Source of the DNA: Thiobacillus sp.
Lineage (GTDB): Bacteria > Pseudomonadota > Gammaproteobacteria > Burkholderiales > Thiobacillaceae
Assembly (NCBI GenBank): GCA_030679915.1
Contig: JAUXRY010000021.1
Coordinates: 1-64,000 of the forward strand
Length of the DNA: 64,000 nucleotides
Direction: 5' to 3'
The translations under genes were made by a program, and so were the position numbers. The notes beneath the pieces are model-generated. The model saw only the letters and a program-made list of their open reading frames with translations, ran no database searches and was not told the origin of the DNA. Below, piece after piece: positions 44,726 through 55,664 of the stretch. Positions within the stretch are counted from its first letter, which is position 1. Each line of letters starts with the position of its first letter.

Positions 44726-47080
44726 ATGGCCATCCATCTCGAAGATTATCAAGAGGTTTTAGATGACCTGCCGCATGACGCGCAGGAGGTTCTGCGCGCC
44801 TCATGGAATGAGGCGGCGCGGATGTTTTCTTCGCGTGGGCTGGACAACTACCTGAAAGGCGCGGTTGCGCTGCACAATCTGGGGCGTGGCGAAGAGCTCG
44901 TCGTCACTTATATCCAGGAAATGCCGGAAGTCAGCCGCGCCATTGGTGAAGAAGTGCTGCCCGATGTGGTCAATTTCCTGATGACCATGGCATCGAAAAC
45001 TTCGGGCCATATCCTGACGCTAATTGTGGGCACGGCCCCGCTCGCGGCGCAGCGCTTGGGCGACGAAAATCTGTTTCGCGCCTACCTCAACGTATTGGAG
45101 ATTGTGCTTGCTCAGGCGCCGCGTGGCCTCCGTCCGATGCTGGAAAACCTCGAGCGTTTGCTCTCCCAGCTGACGCTGGGGGGCTTGCGTCGCTGGGTGC
45201 AGTGGGGTGCGCATGCGTACAAGGCCGATTTTGAAGGACAAGCCGCTTACTTTTCCTTGAGTACGCCCGACTCGATGGGCGTGCTGCAGCAGCAGCGCAA
45301 GGGCACGCTGTTCGTGGATGTGCAGCGACGATTGAATATCTATTTGCGCGCCATGTGGGGCCGTGACTTCTTTCTGCGCCCCACCTCAGGGGATTATGAA
45401 AGTCGTGAGGGCATGAAGCCTTACATCGAACGCTTCGTTATTTATATTGCCGATGCGTTTGACGACTACAAACCGTTTGGTGACGAGACGCCTGACGAAG
45501 CCATCATCCCTGGCCTTGAAATTTACCGTGCCGCGGCCAACCATTGCGCTGCACATCTGGTCCACACGGGCGCACCGCTGTCGATGCAAATGCTCAGTAC
45601 CACGCAGATGGCGATCATCGAGACAGTCGAAGATGCGCGTGTGGAAGAACTGGCCTGTCGTGATTTCCCCGGCATGCGTTCATCATGGCTGGCGTTGCAT
45701 CCCCCGATCGATACCAGTGAACCGACCTGTGTGGGCGATCTGCTGAATCGCCTGGCGCGCTCACTGCTTGACCTAGAGTCGGCCGACCCGCACACGTGGG
45801 TTCAGGAAGGCGTGAATCTGTTCCGCGCTGAAGCCGATCTGTCCAGCAACCAGATCAGCTGGAACATCGGGATTGCCTTAGCGCATTCACTGGCATTGAT
45901 TCCGCTTCCGGAATTCAACGTCCGCACCGACGTGTTGCGCGCCATTTATCGTGACGATAACCGTACCGTGTGGGAGTCGGAAGAATTCGACCTCGACAAC
46001 GCGCTGGAAGCGACCTGGGGGGGCAAGCAAACGCGCAAGACAGTCTCGTTGATGGAGATGGTCAATGAGCTCAACAATGAGTACGCGGGCGACGATTCGG
46101 AAGAAATCTGGGTCCTCGAAACGCCGTTCTACCTCGACGAGGAAGGCGTGACCATCAACGAGCTGGAGGGCCGCCCGCCGATTTCAGATCCTTATCATTA
46201 CCACGAGTGGGACTATCAGATTCAGCTCGAACGGCCGAGCTGGGCCACGGTACTGGAACGTCGTCCGCCGCTCGGCGAACTTGCAGTGATCGAAAAAATT
46301 GTCACCGATAACAAGCCGGTGATCTCGCGTCTTAAATACCTGATTGAATCCATGATTCCGCAGGCGATGCAGCGTATCCGGCGGCAGGAAGACGGCGACG
46401 ATCTCGACATCAACGCAGCGATTCGCGCCATGATCGACATCCGCATGGGTCTGCAACCCGACACCCGTATCATGATGCGCTACAAGCGCAACGTGCGGGA
46501 TCTTGCGGTGATGGTACTGCTCGACATGTCAGAGTCTTCGAACGACAAGGTGCGCGGCCACGACTACAGCATCATGGATTTGTCACGCGCTGCTACGGTG
46601 TTGCTGTCCGATGCGCTCGACCGCATTGGCGATCCCTTTGCGTTGCACGGCTTTTGCTCGGATGGCCGTCACGATGTGCATTACTATCGCTTCAAGGACT
46701 TTGACCAGCCGTATGACGATCTGGTGAAAGCCCGGCTGGCTGGCCTCAAAGGATCGTATTCCACCCGCATGGGCGCCGCGCTGCGTCATGCCGGCGAGCA
46801 GCTCAAGCTGCAACCCAAGAACAAGAAAATCCTGTTCATCATCACCGATGGTGAACCTGCCGATAACGATGTACGCGATCCGCAGTACTTGCGATTCGAC
46901 ACCAAACGAGCGGTCGAAGAGCTGGCGCGGGACGGCATCACCGTTTATGCGTTGAGTCTCGATCCGCACGCCGATCAATATGTGGCACGCATTTTCGGCG
47001 CCAAAAACTTTACCGTACTGGACAAAGTTGAGCGCCTCCCGGAAAAACTACCGATGCTGTACATGGGCCTGACCCGTTGA
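44726..47080 (+). CDS. cbbO: CbbO von Willebrand factor A RuBisCO activase partner
   Basis: 784 residues. C-terminal VWA domain with MIDAS motif DMSES at 600-604, plus downstream TDGEPADN. The long N-terminal helical half is CbbO-like. CbbO binds RuBisCO through the MIDAS and couples CbbQ ATPase remodelling. Next gene starts within its stop (TTGA). Confidence 0.95.
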   Translation: MAIHLEDYQEVLDDLPHDAQEVLRASWNEAARMFSSRGLDNYLKGAVALHNLGRGEELVVTYIQEMPEVSRAIGEEVLPDVVNFLMTMASKTSGHILTLIVGTAPLAAQRLGDENLFRAYLNVLEIVLAQAPRGLRPMLENLERLLSQLTLGGLRRWVQWGAHAYKADFEGQAAYFSLSTPDSMGVLQQQRKGTLFVDVQRRLNIYLRAMWGRDFFLRPTSGDYESREGMKPYIERFVIYIADAFDDYKPFGDETPDEAIIPGLEIYRAAANHCAAHLVHTGAPLSMQMLSTTQMAIIETVEDARVEELACRDFPGMRSSWLALHPPIDTSEPTCVGDLLNRLARSLLDLESADPHTWVQEGVNLFRAEADLSSNQISWNIGIALAHSLALIPLPEFNVRTDVLRAIYRDDNRTVWESEEFDLDNALEATWGGKQTRKTVSLMEMVNELNNEYAGDDSEEIWVLETPFYLDEEGVTINELEGRPPISDPYHYHEWDYQIQLERPSWATVLERRPPLGELAVIEKIVTDNKPVISRLKYLIESMIPQAMQRIRRQEDGDDLDINAAIRAMIDIRMGLQPDTRIMMRYKRNVRDLAVMVLLDMSESSNDKVRGHDYSIMDLSRAATVLLSDALDRIGDPFALHGFCSDGRHDVHYYRFKDFDQPYDDLVKARLAGLKGSYSTRMGAALRHAGEQLKLQPKNKKILFIITDGEPADNDVRDPQYLRFDTKRAVEELARDGITVYALSLDPHADQYVARIFGAKNFTVLDKVERLPEKLPMLYMGLTR

Positions 47081-47730
47081 GCGACAGAACCATGCATATC
47101 AGCCTGCGCACATTCGTCTTCATGGACGCGCTGCAACCGCAGCTCGCGTCCTATCTGGCCACCTCCTCGCAGGGATTTTTGCCGGTTCCCGGCGATGCCT
47201 GCCTGTGGGTCGAGGTCTCTCCCGGTATGGCGGTACACCGGCTGTCCGACATTGCGCTGAAGGAAACCAATGTTCACCTGGGTGAACAGGTGGTAGAGCG
47301 TTCTTTCGGCTCAATGGAAATCCACTACCGCAACCAGAGCGAAGTCATGGAAGCCGGCAATACCATTTTGCGGCAGTTGAACACCACGATGGATACGCGG
47401 ATGGCGTGCAAAATCCATTGGAACGAAGTCATCTGCGGGATGACGCCGGATCACACCACGCTTATCAACCGCCAGCTGCGCAAGGGCTCGATGATACTGC
47501 CGGGTAAGTCCATGTTCATTCTCGAAGTCGAGCCTGCGGGTTATGCCGTCTATGCTGCCAACGAAGCGGAAAAAGCCGCAAACATTACCCTGGTCGATGT
47601 GAAACCCTTCGGTAACTTTGGTCGTTTGACCATGATGGGCTCCGAGGCCGAGGCCGCAGAAGCCCAACGCGCCGCGGTTCAGGCCATCGAGAATCTGAAC
47701 AAGCAAGCTCGCCGGATCACGGAAGGCTGA
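47077..47730 (+). CDS. csoS1D: CsoS1D tandem-BMC (BMC-T) shell protein
   Basis: 217 residues. Two BMC domains: [27 protein letters not shown] in the first, then [38 protein letters not shown] in the second. TTG at 47077 overlaps the cbbO stop; ATG at 47092 ([10 protein letters not shown]) is another option. CsoS1D trimers form gated pores for larger metabolites. Last carboxysome gene here. Confidence 0.93.
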   Translation: MSDRTMHISLRTFVFMDALQPQLASYLATSSQGFLPVPGDACLWVEVSPGMAVHRLSDIALKETNVHLGEQVVERSFGSMEIHYRNQSEVMEAGNTILRQLNTTMDTRMACKIHWNEVICGMTPDHTTLINRQLRKGSMILPGKSMFILEVEPAGYAVYAANEAEKAANITLVDVKPFGNFGRLTMMGSEAEAAEAQRAAVQAIENLNKQARRITEG

Positions 47731-48062
47731 CCGAACGACAGCGGCACGACAGGTGCCAGGTTGGCGCAAGCCTGCCGACATCGTGCGAGCGGCCAGCGGT
47801 GTGATTGGCTGCGTGAGCACCCCGGCACGTAAAATCACAGCAGGCTAGCGACTAACTGGGTCTCTGGGGTATTCCGCGTTGCATGAAGACGCAAGGCCAG
47901 ACCCGGCCCATCATTATTTGAAACTCCGAATCGGCACCACGGTCGTATCGCTGAATTTTGGAAAACAGAGATGCAAGGCCTGTTCTGGTGTGCGGTAGCC
48001 ATGAACGTTTTCGTGGCCCCATTTCCAGACTGCTCAGCGAAGACTGGTTCAGGAGAGTAAAC
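47731..48062. other. Gene-free spacer after csoS1D
   Basis: About 330 bp with no convincing gene, RNA or repeat. Only a weak hairpin near 47755-47775 was seen. It separates the carboxysome operon from the lipid genes. Confidence 0.5.
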
Positions 48063-48704
48063 GTGCCGAAATGGGCTTTCATTTGGTCACTGGGACTGGC
48101 TGTGCTCATTGCAGGGGCATGGCGAATCTGTCCGGACGGTCTATGCGGTTTGGTCGCGTTTGACCGCTACGGACTGAGTCTGGCGCATGCGTGGCGGACT
48201 GAAACCCTTGATATCCTGATGCAAGGCATCACCTGGCTGGGGTCCTTGGCGCTGCTAGTGCCTTTGGCGTTGGGGATGAGTGCGTCGCTGGTCAGGCAGA
48301 GTCGGCAGCGTGAGGCGGTTTTCATTCTGCTGGCCTTGTTGGGTAGCAGTGCGGTCGCGCACGTCACCAAGCTTGTTATTGAGCGGCCGCGTCCCGATCT
48401 TTTCGCAACGTGGCTGGCAATGCCTGCCGACTGGTCCTATCCGAGTGCGCATGCCATGCAGGCCACGTCACTGGCTGTGGCCTGGTTGCTGGTCACGGGG
48501 CAGCGACGAAGAATCTTGGCAGGCGTGCTGGGCATAATCGTATTATGGGTCGGCCTGTCGCGCATCTACCTCCAGGTGCATTTCCCGAGCGATGTGATTG
48601 CAGGAACACTGGCCGCGATAGCCTGGGTGGGTGGGTTGTATTGGCTGACTTTTCGGCGCGAAGGCAGAGGCTTGAGCGGGCATAAGCGGAGGCATGCAGC
48701 GTGA
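48063..48704 (+). CDS. PAP2-family membrane phosphatase
   Basis: 213 residues from GTG 48063, chosen for the CAGGAG ribosome-binding site; an in-frame ATG at 47958 lies upstream. PAP2 motifs: KLVIERPRPDLF, SYPSAHAMQATS and SRIYLQVHFPSDVIAG with catalytic His residues. Dephosphorylates lipid phosphates such as phosphatidate, undecaprenyl-PP or PGP. Overlaps the DgkA-like gene, suggesting a lipid-recycling pair. Confidence 0.9.
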   Translation: MPKWAFIWSLGLAVLIAGAWRICPDGLCGLVAFDRYGLSLAHAWRTETLDILMQGITWLGSLALLVPLALGMSASLVRQSRQREAVFILLALLGSSAVAHVTKLVIERPRPDLFATWLAMPADWSYPSAHAMQATSLAVAWLLVTGQRRRILAGVLGIIVLWVGLSRIYLQVHFPSDVIAGTLAAIAWVGGLYWLTFRREGRGLSGHKRRHAA

Positions 48705-49090
48705 GGCACAAGTTTTTAGGCACGGGGGAGCCGGGGTATCACCCCCTCCGCAAGCTGCGCACCATTGTGTCGGGCTTGCGCTATGCCGTGGTCTACGATT
48801 TCAGCGTGGCCTGGAAGCTGGTGCTCTCGATGGCGGTGCTGACGGCAGCCCTGTTCGCACGCGACTGGATCGATTCCTTGTTGATTATCGTTGTCACCGC
48901 GCTGGTGCTGGTCGCAGAGATCATGAACAGCGCCATCGAGGCGCTGTGCGATTTTGTTGAAACCCGGCATAACGAGAAAATAGGCATCATCAAGGATATT
49001 GCCGCGGCGGGCGTGGGGATAGCCATGTTCGCCTGGCTGCTGGTCATCGGGTTCGAGGTGGAAGAAATGCTACGTGCGTTGCTCAAATGA
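48701..49090 (+). CDS. dgkA: Diacylglycerol kinase DgkA
   Basis: 129 residues, three membrane helices. GTG start overlaps the PAP2 stop (GTGA). Signature LVAEIMNSAIEALCDFVETRHNEKIGIIKDIAAAGV with catalytic Glu residues. It phosphorylates diacylglycerol to phosphatidate. Confidence 0.95.
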   Translation: MRHKFLGTGEPGYHPLRKLRTIVSGLRYAVVYDFSVAWKLVLSMAVLTAALFARDWIDSLLIIVVTALVLVAEIMNSAIEALCDFVETRHNEKIGIIKDIAAAGVGIAMFAWLLVIGFEVEEMLRALLK

Positions 49091-49101
49091 AGGGTGACTG
49101 A

Positions 49102-50183
49102 ATGATCTGGTTCATACCCGGTTTGATCGCACTGGTCCTCGGTGCCGAGTTGCTGGTGCGTGGGGCGTCGAAGCTTGCGCTGTCGTTCGGCATTTCGCCG
49201 TTGGTAGTCGGACTGACGGTTGTGGCCTTCGGCACCAGTTCGCCGGAGCTCGCGGTCTCGGTGCAGTCCGCCTGGACGGGACGGGTGGACATCGCACTGG
49301 GTAACGTCGTCGGCAGCAATATTTTCAACATTCTGTTCATCCTCGGCGTATCCGCGTTGATCGCGCCGCTCACCGTGCACCGCCAGCTGGTTCGGCAGGA
49401 GGTGCCGCTACTGATCGGGGTGTCGCTGCTGTTGTGGGCACTGGCCAGCGATGGCGGCATCGGCCGCCTGGATGGGCTGATTTTTGTCACGCTGCTGATT
49501 GCCTATATGGTCCTGCTCATTCGCCAGAGTCGCCGCGAAACGGCTGCCGATCGCGAGATAAATGGCGAGGTTGCCGCAGTGGATCAGCAGGCCTGGGACC
49601 GTCATTGGAGTATGCAGCTTCTGCTGGTGGTGGCAGGCTTGCGTTGCTGATTCTCGGCTCCACCTGGCTGGTGGACGCTGCAGTGACGCTGGCCCGGCAA
49701 CTGGGGATGAGCGAACTGATCGTCGGATTGACCATCGTCGCGATCGGCACCTCGTTACCCGAGGTTGCTACCTCCGTGATGGCGGCCTTTCGTGGCGAGC
49801 GCGACATTGCAGTGGGAAATGTGATCGGCAGCTGCATGTTCAATATTCTGGCTGTGCTGGGCATCTCCGCGAGTATCGCGCCGGGGGCCTTGCTGGTCCC
49901 GCCTTCCATGCTGGCTTTCGATCTGCCGGTGATGGTGGCGGTGACGCTGGCGTGCCTGCCGATTTTCTTCACCGGTCACCTCATTGCGCGTTGGGAGGGC
50001 GGCGTGTTCCTGGCCTATTACCTGACCTACACCGCTTACCTGATTCTCGATGTCTCGGGTCATGACGCCCAGGCCGGATTTTCCATGGTGATGCGCATGT
50101 TCGTGCTGCCGCTGACCGCCGTTACGCTGGCCGTGCTTGCTTGGCGCCACTGGCATGGATTGCGGCAGGGTCGCGCGCCATGA
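49102..50183 (+). pseudogene. Na+/Ca2+ exchanger-family (CaCA, YrbG-like) gene with one-base deletion
   Basis: Two in-order halves in different frames. Codons 1-180 (49102 to about 49638) have the first alpha repeat (LTVVAFGTSSPELAVSV, GNVVGSNIFNILFILG). From about 49640 the second half continues with LLILGSTWLVDAA, IGTSLPEVATSV, GNVIGSCMFNILAVLG to the stop at 50183. Adding one G in GGCTTGCG at about 49638 restores AGLALLILGS and a 361-residue protein. Either a real frameshift or an assembly error. Stop overlaps the mrpA ATG. Confidence 0.85.
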
Positions 50184-52427
50184 GTCACGCTTCTCACCCG
50201 GAATCCGGCGGCTCGACGTATCTGTGGCTGGCCGCTGTCCCCTTCTCACTGTTCCTGCTGCTGACATGGGGACTGAGCCGCCATGCCTTGCCATGGCAAC
50301 TCGACATCCCGTGGATTCCGAGCCTGGGACTCTCGCTGGCTTTCCGCGTCGATGGTTTCAGCGCCCAGATGCTGGCACTGATCACGGGCATCGGTACCTG
50401 GGTCTTCGTCTACGCCAGCGGTTATCTTGCGCACGAACCGCGCCGCGGCCGGCTGTTCGTAGTGCTGATCCTGTTCATGCTGGCAATGGTCGGTGCCGTT
50501 ACGGCCGACAATCTGATCCTGCTGTTCCTGTTCTGGGAACTCACCAGCATCACCTCCTTCCTGCTGGTCGGCTTCAATCACGAACCGGCAGAGGCGCGCG
50601 CCGCGTCGCGCCAGGCGTTGCTGGTCACCATGGGCGGCGGGCTGGCCATGCTCGGCGGCTTGGTACTGCTCGGGCAGATGGCCGGCACCTGGACGCTTTC
50701 CGGCATCGTGGCCGCGGGTCCGACGCTGGCCAACGATCCGCGTCTGCCCTATGCGCTGGTGCTGGTACTGCTCGGTGCCTTCACCAAATCGGCACAGTTT
50801 CCGTTTCATTTCTGGTTGCCCAACGCCATGTCTGCACCCACCCCGGTGAGCGCTTACCTGCATTCAGCCACCATGGTGAAGCTGGGTATTTATCTGATGG
50901 CGCGACTCGATCCGGCGTTCAACGACCTGCTGTTCTGGGAGGTGATGTTGATTGGCAGCGGCACTGTGACCGCAGTCTGGGCGGCGGTGCTGGCGCTGCG
51001 TGAGCGTGACCTCAAGCGTATTCTGGCGCGCAGCACGGTATCCGCACTGGGCACGATGACGCTGCTGATCGGACTGCCTAGTGCCGGCGCCGGGCTCGCG
51101 GTAGTAGCCTTTATGTTTGCCCACGCCCTGTACAAGGCTCCGCTGTTCATGGTGGCAGGCAACATCGACCACGCCACCGGCACGCGCAATATCGATCAGC
51201 TGCTGGGTCTGCGCCGCGCCATGCCCTGGACCGCCGCCGCCGCGGTGCTGGCAGGACTGTCGATGGCCGGACTGCCGCTCTCGTTCGGCTTCGTGGCCAA
51301 GGACATCATCGCCGTCGCCAAGGCGGAATCCGAACTGTTCACCCTGGTGAGCTATGCGACCGTGTTAGTCAATGCGGTCGCCATTGCCGTCGCTGGCGTG
51401 GCGGCTGTGCGCGTGTTCTGGGGGCCGCTCGAACTGCCGCGCAACCAGGTGCACGAAGTGTCCTGGCGCATGCTGCTGCCACCTTTGGCCATTGTGTTCT
51501 TGGGCATGGAATTCGAGTTCTTTCCGGCGCTGGCCGACCCCCTGTTGCTTGCCGCCGCGCGCAGCATCGCGCCGGGCTTGGGCGAGGTAAGTCTGAGCGC
51601 GGCTTACGATCTTGAAGCCCTGCTTTCGGCTACCGGCATCACGGCGCTGATCGGCCTGCTGTTCTTTCTGGCGTGGGACCGCATGCACGAGGCCCTGCAC
51701 ACGCTGAACCGGTTCGATCGCTACGGCCCCGCCGCTTTGTACGACAGGCTGCTGCATGGTTTGGCACGAATTGCCGCATGGCATACACGGCACCTGCAGC
51801 ATGGTCGCGTATCCGGTTACTTGCAGTTGACCCTGGCCGCGTTGCTGTCGATGGGCATGTTCGGCTGGCTGCACACGGATAGCCGGCTGGAATTAACCTG
51901 GGATTGGCCTGACCATGCCTGGGCCTGGGCGGTTGCCTGCCTGCTGCTCGTGGCCGGGGCGGCGGCCGCGGCCACGCTACGCACCCGCATTGCGGTGCTG
52001 ATGGCGAGCGGGCTCGTGGGCTACGGCTCGGCCGTGCTGTTCCTATTTGCCGGGGCGCCCGATCTGGCCCTGACCCAGTTTGCGGTGGAGACCGTATTGG
52101 TGGTGGTCGCTGCCAGCGTGTTGCCGCATTACGGCACGGCGCCGCTGCAGCAAGAACCGCTGCGCGCATCCAGCGGCGTGCTCGCGGCGGCGGCCGGCAT
52201 CGGTTTTTCTGCTGCTGGTGCATTTGAGCAATCTGCCGGTGAATGGCGAACTCGCCGAGTGGTTCGGTCGGACCAGCCTGGCCGAGGCCCGTGGCCGCAA
52301 TGTGGTTAATGTCATCATTGTCGACTTTCGTGCGCTCGACACCCTGGGCGAGATTGCCGTGGTGGCCTTCTCCCTGCTGGCCGCACTGCCGCTGCTCGCC
52401 GGTCTGCGCAAGGGGCGGGTGCCATGA
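50180..52427 (+). pseudogene. mrpA: mrpA, Mrp antiporter subunit A, with one-base insertion
   Basis: ATG overlaps the previous stop (ATGA). The first 675 residues are normal MrpA/NuoL-like (AHALYKAPLFMVAG, LPNAMSAPTPVSAYLHSATMVK, FMEFE-type helices, then the MbhD-like FAGAPDLALTQFAVET). Near 52203-52207 a TTTTT run shifts the frame and a stop occurs at 52309. In the other frame the MbhE-like tail continues: [32 protein letters not shown] to 52427. Removing one T gives a 748-residue protein. The complete complex needs all subunits, so this matters. Confidence 0.88.
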
Positions 52428-52834
52428 CGCCGCGATCCACCTTGCTGATGCAGTCCGCCCGTCCGTTGTACTGGATGATGCTGGCCGCCGCGCTGTGGAT
52501 TCTGCTGCGCGGACACAATGAACCCGGCGGCGGCTTCATCGGCGGTCTGCTCGCGGTGGCGGGCAGCAGCCTGCTCGCCATCATTCTGGGCATCCCTGCC
52601 GCGTTGCGCCTGCAGCCGCTGGCACCCTTGCCGCTTGCCATGGTCGGGGTCGGACTGGCCGTGCTCAGCGGCCTGGCCGGCGCGCTGCATGGACTGCCTT
52701 TTCTCACCCATCTGTGGACGGGCATCGGCCTCTCTACCGTGATGCTGTTCGACCTGGGGGTGTTCTTCGCGGTGTGGGGTGCGTTGACCGGATATGTGTA
52801 TGCGTTGGTCGACGCAGGGGAGACGGCGCCATGA
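52424..52834 (+). CDS. mrpB: Mrp antiporter subunit B
   Basis: 136 residues, four helices; MnhB motif [23 protein letters not shown]. Starts inside the end of mrpA (4-bp overlap). Confidence 0.93.
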   Translation: MTPRSTLLMQSARPLYWMMLAAALWILLRGHNEPGGGFIGGLLAVAGSSLLAIILGIPAALRLQPLAPLPLAMVGVGLAVLSGLAGALHGLPFLTHLWTGIGLSTVMLFDLGVFFAVWGALTGYVYALVDAGETAP

Positions 52835-53217
52835 GCCTGATACTCATGCTGGCTATCAGTATCGCGGTCGCTGTCGGGGTTTTGCTTGTGTTGTCGCGCG
52901 ACGTCTTCCGCCTGATCGTCGGCCTGGCGGTGCTCGGCAGCGCCACCAACCTGATTGTCTTTGCGGCAGCGCGGCCCGGTGGATTGATCCCGGCCGTCAT
53001 CGAGGCCGGCGCCACGCAATTGCCGGCTGCCGCTGCCAACCCCTTGCCACAGGCGCTGGTTCTGACCGCCATCGTGATCGGCTTCGCGCTGTTGTGCTTC
53101 GCGCTGGTGCTTGGCGCATACCTTGCCCGGCAGGGCGGCCAGCAGAATGTGGACCGTCTGACGGCAGCCGAGCCGGCCGCGACAGACCCGGTCAAACCGC
53201 CGGTGCTGGAGCAGTGA
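52831..53217 (+). CDS. mrpC: Mrp antiporter subunit C (NuoK-like)
   Basis: 128 residues from ATG 52831 (ATGA with mrpB). Three helices with [21 protein letters not shown] and [25 protein letters not shown], the NuoK/MnhC signature. Its TGA shares one base with the mrpD ATG. Confidence 0.93.
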   Translation: MSLILMLAISIAVAVGVLLVLSRDVFRLIVGLAVLGSATNLIVFAAARPGGLIPAVIEAGATQLPAAAANPLPQALVLTAIVIGFALLCFALVLGAYLARQGGQQNVDRLTAAEPAATDPVKPPVLEQ

Positions 53218-54681
53218 TGCTGCTACTGGGTCCGCTGCTCATTCCGCTGATCACGGCCGTGCTGACCGCACTGCTGACGCGGCATGAGCGTGCGCGTCGC
53301 TACGTGAGCCTGGCGGGCGCCGTTGCGCTGCTCGCGTGCGCTATCGGGTTGCTGCTGGCAGTGATGCAGGAGGGGCGGCAATCGGTGGCGCTAGGCAATT
53401 GGCCGCTGCCCTATAGTATCGAACTCGCTGCCGATGCGTTGAGCGCCGCCCTGGTATTGCTGGCCGCATTGCTTGGATTCGCGGTGCTGCTGTATGCGGG
53501 GCGCTGGCAGGAGACACGCGATACAGCAGGGATGTATCCGCTGCTGCATGGCCTGCTGGCGGCGAGCAGCGCGGTTTCTGGCTGCCGATCTGTTCAACCT
53601 GTATGTCTGGTTCGAACTGATGCTGATCGCCGTCCTGGGGCTCTTCGTACTGGGCGGTGGGCAGCGCCATGCCGAAGCGGCGTTCAAGTATTTTGCGGTG
53701 AGCATGCTGGGCACATTGCTGATGCTCGGCGCGGTGGGCATGATCTACGGTGCCACCGGTCATCTGAATTTCATTGCCTTGCGCGTGGCCGCGCAACAGC
53801 CCGAACTGGCAGGTGTGCTGCCTGTGTATGTGGTTTTTCTGTTGCTGGCCTTTCTGTTGAAGGCCGGCGCTTTTCCCCTGTTTGTCTGGTTGCCGGCGAG
53901 TTATCACACCCTGCCCACGCCGATCCTGGCGCTGGTGGGCGGTTTGTTGACCAAGCTTGCCGTCTATGTTGTGCTGCGGCTCCTGGGTGATGTATTCGTT
54001 GCCATCCCTGGCATGCTGCTGGAAGCGCTGGGCTGGCTCGCCGTGATCACCATGGTGAGCGGCGTATTGGGGGCTGCCTACCATTGGGACGTGCGGCGCA
54101 TTCTCGCGTTTCATATCGTCAGCCAGATCGGCTACCTGTTGCTGGGGATCGCGCTGGCCTCGCCGGCAGGTGCGGCAGGCACCAGCTTTTTTCTGTTCCA
54201 CAACATTCTGGTCAAGGCCAACCTGTTTCTGATCGCGGGCCTGATGTGGGCCGCTGCGGGCCACCATGACCTGCGCCGGATGGGCGGCCTGTATCGGGCG
54301 CGGCCATTCCTGGCGGTGTTGTTTTTGCTGAGCGCATTGTCTCTGGTGGGGGTGCCGCCTACCTCCGGCTTCTGGGGCAAGTTCATGCTGCTGCGGGAGG
54401 CCTTTGCCCAAGGGCATTTCGTTTGGGGCGGGGCCGCACTTGCGGTGGGCCTGCTGACGCTCTATTCCATGAGCAAGATATGGGTGGAAGGTTTCTGGAA
54501 GCCGCATCCAAATTATTCGTCAGATCATGCCGCAGCCCTCGCACCGCTGCCGCGCACAGCCTATGCGGTGGTGGCGGGACTGTCCCTGGCGATTCTGATT
54601 CTGGGCCTGTTCCCGCAGCCATTCGTGCAGTATGTGGAAACGGCCACCGCAGCGTTCTGGCCGGCGAGGGGGATGCTATGA
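53217..54681 (+). pseudogene. mrpD: mrpD, Mrp antiporter subunit D, with one-base insertion
   Basis: Starts at 53217 (LLLGPLLIPLITAVLTALL) and is intact to about residue 118 (YPLLHGLLAASSA). At about 53569-53572 (GCGCGGTTTC) the frame changes. The other frame then gives FLAADLFNLYVWFELMLIAVLG, PLFVWLPASYHTLPTPILALVGGLLTKLAVYV, FHIVSQIGYLL and runs to 54681. Removing one G restores a 487-residue MnhD/NuoM-like protein. It is the third frameshift in this block. Confidence 0.88.
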
Positions 54682-55013
54682 AATTCATCCGTGCGCTTGG
54701 CATGCTGGGTTTCAACTTTCTGAAAGACCTGATCGTGTCCGGCTGGGTGACCGCACGAATCATCCTGGGACTCAGGAAAATCCCGCAGCCCGGTTTCGTG
54801 CGTCTGGTCTACGGCGAACTGCCGGTCAGCGCGGCCAACATGCTCGGGGCGTTGGTCAGCCTGACGCCCGGAACCACGACAGTGGACATTGACCTCGAGT
54901 GTGGCGAACTGCTGCTGCATGTGCTTGATATCGAACGGGCCGAAACTACCCTGGCGTCGATCCGCAGCGATTTCCTGTTACCCATCCGCGTCCTGTTCGG
55001 GGTCAGCAAATGA
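54678..55013 (+). CDS. mrpE: Mrp antiporter subunit E
   Basis: 111 residues from ATG 54678 (overlaps mrpD stop). MnhE motifs: GFVRLVYGELPVSAANMLGALVSLTPGTTTVDIDLECGELLLHVLD. Small membrane-associated subunit needed for assembly. Confidence 0.93.
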   Translation: MKFIRALGMLGFNFLKDLIVSGWVTARIILGLRKIPQPGFVRLVYGELPVSAANMLGALVSLTPGTTTVDIDLECGELLLHVLDIERAETTLASIRSDFLLPIRVLFGVSK

Positions 55014-55288
55014 CGCTGCTGATGCTATTTGCGCTCGCGGCGGGTGTCAGCGCACTGATGGGCTGCTACCGTCTGCTTGTCGGACCCACCCACACGGATC
55101 GCGTGGTGGGTCTCGACATCCTGTTTGCAGTGGCAATCGTGCTGAGTTTGATTGCGGCCTGGGTCAGCGGCCGCACGGTGTATCTGGACGTGGCCATCGG
55201 CCTTGCGATGGTCGGCTTTGTCGCGACCCTCGCCTGGGCCCGCCTGATACAGGCACAGGGACGCGCCGAGCGGGAGACGCCACCATGA
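55010..55288 (+). CDS. mrpF: Mrp antiporter subunit F
   Basis: 92 residues, three helices: RLLVGPTHTDRVVGLDILFAVAI and YLDVAIGLAMVGFVATLAWAR, the MnhF pattern. ATGA overlaps on both sides. Confidence 0.93.
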   Translation: MTLLMLFALAAGVSALMGCYRLLVGPTHTDRVVGLDILFAVAIVLSLIAAWVSGRTVYLDVAIGLAMVGFVATLAWARLIQAQGRAERETPP

Positions 55289-55602
55289 CGCTGGTGGGCT
55301 GGGCAATCTGCTGTCTGGCGATACTCGTTCTGCTCATTGCGGCAGTTGGCGTCATTCGCCTCCCCGACGCGCTCGCGCGCCAGCATGCGGCGACCAAGGC
55401 GGCCACGCTCGCGGTATTGCTTTTTGCGATTGGATTGGCGATAGTGGCCTGGAATTCAGGATGGGGTTGGGCGTGGCTGTGGCGATTGCTGGTGATGATG
55501 GCCATCCTGTTGCTCACGCTTCCATTGGCCTCACATGGATTGGCGCGAGCCGGGGTGGCAGAACGTGAACGGCTGGACACAATCGCGCGCCCTTCACGTT
55601 AA
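55285..55602 (+). CDS. mrpG: Mrp antiporter subunit G
   Basis: 105 residues, three helices: IAAVGVIRLPDALARQHAATKAATLAVLLFAIGLAI, the MnhG motif. Last gene of the Mrp operon, order A-B-C-D-E-F-G. Confidence 0.93.
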   Translation: MTLVGWAICCLAILVLLIAAVGVIRLPDALARQHAATKAATLAVLLFAIGLAIVAWNSGWGWAWLWRLLVMMAILLLTLPLASHGLARAGVAERERLDTIARPSR

Positions 55603-55664
55603 TCTCAATACGCTGCCCCGGCACGCTAGCATGGCATCCTGATGAACCCTGAACCGACCTCGAA

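Noticed and set aside
50180-54681. DAB (DabA-DabB) carbon pump
   Set aside because: The NuoL/NuoM-like genes are in the canonical mrpABCDEFG order and no DabA (DUF2309) gene is present.
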